This document shows, in pieces, positions 20,201-23,338 of a DNA stretch of 23,338 nucleotides (within the stretch, counting starts at the first letter, position 1; each line of letters opens with the position of its first letter). The DNA is from Amanita rubescens (taxonomy: Eukaryota; Basidiomycota; Agaricomycetes; Agaricales; Amanitaceae), in NCBI GenBank assembly GCA_015039365.1, contig WION01000709.1, positions 1 through 23,338 of the forward strand. Direction: 5' to 3'. The position numbers were made by a program, and so were the translations under genes. The notes beneath the pieces are model-generated. The model searched no databases. It was not told the origin of the DNA and was given only the letters and a program-made list of their open reading frames with translations.

Positions 20201-21839
20201 TCCCGCCGTAAGAGTAGTGCCTGATGCTGTGCTCGATGATACAAATCGATTCAGATCTTCCGTGGTGCCGTTACGGAGAGATGACAAGGGGAATGAGGGG
20301 GCTGTGCCTCCGTGCAAAGAGCCGTGTTGCAAAGCTTGTGATTGTGATGTTGCCAACACCGGAACATTCTGGCGTAAACCATTGTCCTGTACCGACATGA
20401 GGGACACAGTATCGGTTAGATGCTGCATAGCGGAGACAGAACGCATTTGGGAGCTCCGTAAGCTAGCGGCGCGTGAAGAGTTAGAGCTACCGAGGGAGTT
20501 TGGTGGCCGGCCGGTAGAATCCCCAAGAACCGATCGTTTCTGTGATGAAATCTTATCGTCTGTAGAATAAGATACCTTGGAAGCGACTGTTTCATTAGAG
20601 AAGAGTCGTTTTTGGCCTTTCATATCATTTCTGATTTGAGCCATCAATTCCGCTGCCTGTTGACGGTATTTATTTGACGTGCTCGCTTGTGACTTCACTG
20701 TACTTGTAGTCGAAGGAGCATGGGAGGACGCTTCTACGAAAGAAGGCAGGCGCGAGGTATCTAGACAGGTAGGAGAATGAATCCGTGAAACGGTCACTGA
20801 GAACTTACCTACAGGCGCGGATGCTTCGGTATGATTGACTTTGACCTCTTGATCGCTCAAGTTCGGAGAACCCTGGCGAACGCTAGCCACTGTCGATATC
20901 GTCGAGAAGTCGCGAGCTTGTTTAATTTTCTGCATCAAAGTACGTGATTCCCCTACGTAATCTTTCCCTATTGGTTTGGGTCGGCTGATAGAGGCTCCTG
21001 CCCCATCGCCTTCTCCGTAGAAGTCGGTGCGGGGACTGAGCTTAACGCGTTTTGCGCTTCGGAGATGTGGTGTATCAATGCTCGGAACCTCAGAGACGCG
21101 AGATAAAATTGGATTACAGCTTGTCGGAGAGGGCGTAGTACCGTTTGCGGACCCCGATGGTGTGTTCATCGCAATGGAATCAACCATGGCCGATAGTTGA
21201 TCGCGCGTGTACGTATCGTATTGAAATTGAAAGAGGCGTAAGCGTGGATCTGTCGCAGGAGGTGGCGCATGCGGCGTACGTGGCGGATTAGGTGTAATTG
21301 GTACTTGTGGGAGACTATTTTGACGGGTAGACACATCTCGTGGAACTGAAAACGTAAATTTGTACGCCGTACTGGGCTTTGGTTTCTGGAATGAGAACAT
21401 ATTAGGAACGTAGGTTTCTAGGATATCCCCGTGCGAACCATGGGATACTGTCGCTGGTGGTCGTGCAGACGATGTCGAAGGCTTCTGTTCTGGAGGAGTT
21501 GGGGGCTCAAACATTGATTCCAGTGGTAACGGTGCAAAAATGCCTTTCATGCCCTTTTTGCTGCGACTAGGCGTCTTTGGTAAGATTGGAGCATTCTGGA
21601 CATCTTCGCGAATCAAAAAAGTGCCAGCCACACGAGATGAGGAAGTAGATCTGCCAACATCAATGTCAGAGTTAACGACAATGTGAGCTGGCAGGGGCGT
21701 AGTGAAGGAAATGGACCGCGTGTTATTGTCGTCATCATCTTCACTCTGATGCTCCTCATTCGGATTCCAGTTCAATCCACTCGTCTTGTAGTTCCTCTGT
21801 CTGCCACCCAGGAGCTGCCGACGCCAATGTCTGAGACAT
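17207..21839 (-). CDS. NUD1: Nud1/Cdc11-type septation (SIN/MEN) leucine-rich repeat scaffold; one-base frameshift near start
   Basis: Scaffold that anchors the septation-initiation (mitotic-exit) network at spindle pole bodies (S. pombe Cdc11, S. cerevisiae Nud1). Exons: 21839-20809, 20760-19303, 19251-18897, 18842-18771, 18686-18604, 18543-18396, 18343-18252, 18204-17988, 17935-17877, 17822-17543, 17492-17207. With the frameshift allowed for, about 1359 aa. The long N-terminal part is Ser/Thr/Pro-rich and disordered, with LIREDVQNAPILPKTPSR, LPLESMFEPPTPP and the family motif LPDKLGEMIFDKVTMKWIKN. The end holds SFGVTHDRLVQVITDVQPF and then 14-15 leucine-rich repeats, closing with RMNPCTLGWYLPLLV and a charged tail. 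Introns 18251-18205 and 17542-17493 start with GC. The start MSQTLASAAPGWQTEELQDE is in a different frame from the main exon: the frames meet at a TGA at 21758-21756, where one base seems extra. The main frame stays open upstream to 21973 but there has no family-like sequence. Confidence 0.9.
20761..20808 (-). other. Probable 48-nt in-frame intron in NUD1
   Basis: Begins GTAAGT (a consensus donor) and ends CTGTCTAG (a strong acceptor). Its length is a multiple of three and it has no stop in the reading frame, so retention would add 16 residues (GKFSVTVSRIHSPTCL). It was judged an intron because both splice sites are better than most others in the window. Confidence 0.7.
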
Positions 21840-23338
21840 TTCTGCGGCAAATAGGAAGGATATAGGCTGTAAAAGGCGATAGAGATGAGTACGTTCTGCC
21901 AGGCGTTGCGATTTGGCTGTTGAGCCGACGCGTGACTCTCACGTGACCGCGAAAGGCGCGTCTTTATTTGCACCTGCTTTCTTCTGAAGCTGCAGGAATT
22001 TGAAATTACGGGTTGATGATCGAGACGCCCGACAACACCCTAGTCGGGGCGATCTGTTGAACATCAAAGAAATAATTCCGCGATTTTGACAGTTTGATAT
22101 TGAACTGAGCCGGTGCGCAATTTATCCGAATCGGATTATGGTGTTGGTCGATCATCTCAGGTGACGTGATGACCAGCTCCAGTGGGATACCTGACGCAAA
22201 CTGTACTCCCCAAACCCCTTGACAAGCTGCGGTCTGTACGTATGCATGTTCTCGAAAAAAGCCTCCAAGATTAGTGTCAGTTTTGATTTCTTATTTCAGG
22301 AGTTGCAGAATCAATCAATCATAATAATATAGGTACACATGCACGCCGTCTCGCGCGCGTTCACCAATAATGTATCAAACCACATAAACTTTTACGAGTC
22401 TGTTCTCGCGTCATGGTTCTTCTTGGATGCTCAACAGAACTTCGTGTCGTCCAATAATCTCGGAGTCAAAGAATTTATGTCAATGTTATATCCAACGTTG
22501 AGTTAATGGTACTTCTCTACGTTTAACGTTGGTATTGACCCCGATCAAGGGATTAATTAGATCTTGCAAATAGTCCTAGCAGTTACTCTATCTTAAGCAC
22601 GATCCGAGCAACCCGGCTGCCGTTAGTGAACACAAGTCGTTTGGTTGAACCCGGGTATGCCCGTTACTCAGTGACCCTGTTATCACACCAACTCAATGGA
22701 TTCGCAGGATGGCGCAGCTGCACCGGGTGGGACCACCAAAACACCTGTTAAATGACATACGATGGAGGGAACATTATTTCCCGTATTGGACTGGTGAAAA
22801 AATAGAGATCCAGCGTTGTTTGCGGTAATGACTAACATGTTCCATAACAGGTCTTCCGTTCTTATAGCATGTGGTGGTCTGACTACTAATAAATTTTATT
22901 AACAATCAGGAATTCGTGACGATGGGATTCAAACGAATGCGAGAAGTCAGATTATGGTTTCAATTTCCCCTAGGGTGACAAAATCCGCTTATCAAGCGCG
23001 ACTTTTACCTTGAAGCCCGGTCCTGGTTCACCAATTTAGTCAATGGACGCAACTAGTGATCGCCGCTCATATTCGATTCCTATGCGCTCCTTGCTATAAC
23101 TATCCGTGTGAACATGCTACCCCCTCTGAGACGTGTTTGAGAAACTCCGTATATGGGCACATTGGGACTCTTTGGGACCTTGCGTGGAAGGTTCGCCTCG
23201 CCGTGGACCACAAATTCGACGATACGCATGAGTAGACCCTCGGTTATACCTCTGTTGCAAAGGGTTGTTACTCGACGAATACACGCTTTTTCACCCTGAC
23301 AGGGTATGATGGCTCAGGTGCTCGTTACTCGATTAGAC
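21840..23338. other. Region upstream of NUD1 with no supported gene
   Basis: 1.5 kb to the right edge. The first few hundred bases should be the NUD1 promoter. I found no open frame of useful length beyond 21973, no chain of exons with family motifs, and no tRNA (the GATTCAAAC and GAACCCGGG words near 22925 and 22647 do not fold into T-arms). An inverted repeat CCAACGTT (22492-22499) with AACGTTGG (22525-22532) is the only structure noted. It could be the edge of a repeat or of a gene mostly outside the window. Confidence 0.5.
22492..22532. repeat. Inverted repeat CCAACGTT / AACGTTGG
   Basis: Perfect 8-bp arms at 22492-22499 and 22525-22532 separated by 25 bp. Each arm holds the palindrome AACGTT. 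Role unknown; chance is possible. Confidence 0.45.

Noticed and set aside
21840..21973. NUD1 start further upstream in the main open frame
   Set aside because: That frame is open but has no ATG-initiated family-like sequence, while the ATG at 21839 in the other frame opens with the expected WQTEELQDEW pattern.
22561..23338. Transposon or LTR remnant at the right edge
   Set aside because: No terminal repeats, target-site duplication or reverse transcriptase/transposase motif could be seen.

Overview
The window looks like a piece of a filamentous basidiomycete genome, most likely an Agaricomycotes-type fungus. This is inferred from gene content and structure: genes packed on both strands, cut by many introns of about 41-84 nt (mostly 46-60) with CTNAC/TTAAC-like branch points, plus a fungal-type TALE homeodomain protein and a Cdc11/Nud1-type septation scaffold. 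I see no operons, no bacterial signals, no CRISPR array and no intact transposon.

Layout, left to right. (1) 1-959, minus: an ABHD12-like alpha/beta hydrolase that runs off the left edge. (2) 1231-3410, plus: a BOR1/SLC4-type borate or bicarbonate transporter, divergent from gene 1. (3) 3996-5283, minus: an Iwr1-like RNA polymerase II import factor. (4) 5941-7031, minus: the urease accessory GTPase UreG. (5) 7161-8224, plus: the U6 snRNA exonuclease Usb1, divergent from ureG over a 129-bp promoter that carries a telomere-like TAGGGT pair. (6) 9379 to about 11146 or further, minus: a METTL25/RRNAD1-type methyltransferase. (7) 11.2-15.06 kb: almost 4 kb with no gene I can support. (8) 15061-17016, minus: a TALE (KN-type) homeobox transcription factor, rebuilt here with two short 5' exons. 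(9) 17207-21839, minus: a long Nud1/Cdc11-type scaffold with about 14-15 leucine-rich repeats. (10) 21840-23338: no supported gene.

These are mainly conserved housekeeping and regulatory genes, unrelated in function, and they do not form a metabolic cluster or a defence system. I did not find a convincing new biological system. The most notable signals are in gene integrity and splicing. Three otherwise clean genes each carry one single-nucleotide lesion: a lost first base of a splice donor in BOR1, a one-base loss near the 5' end of the METTL25-like gene, and a one-base gain near the start of NUD1. Three introns need GC-AG splicing, one of them next to a 19-nt micro-exon. One 48-nt intron keeps the frame open. 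The lesions may be sequencing errors or real damage, and reads or transcripts would tell which.

All exon models were made by hand from splice signals, frame continuity and remembered family motifs. No alignment or database search was run.
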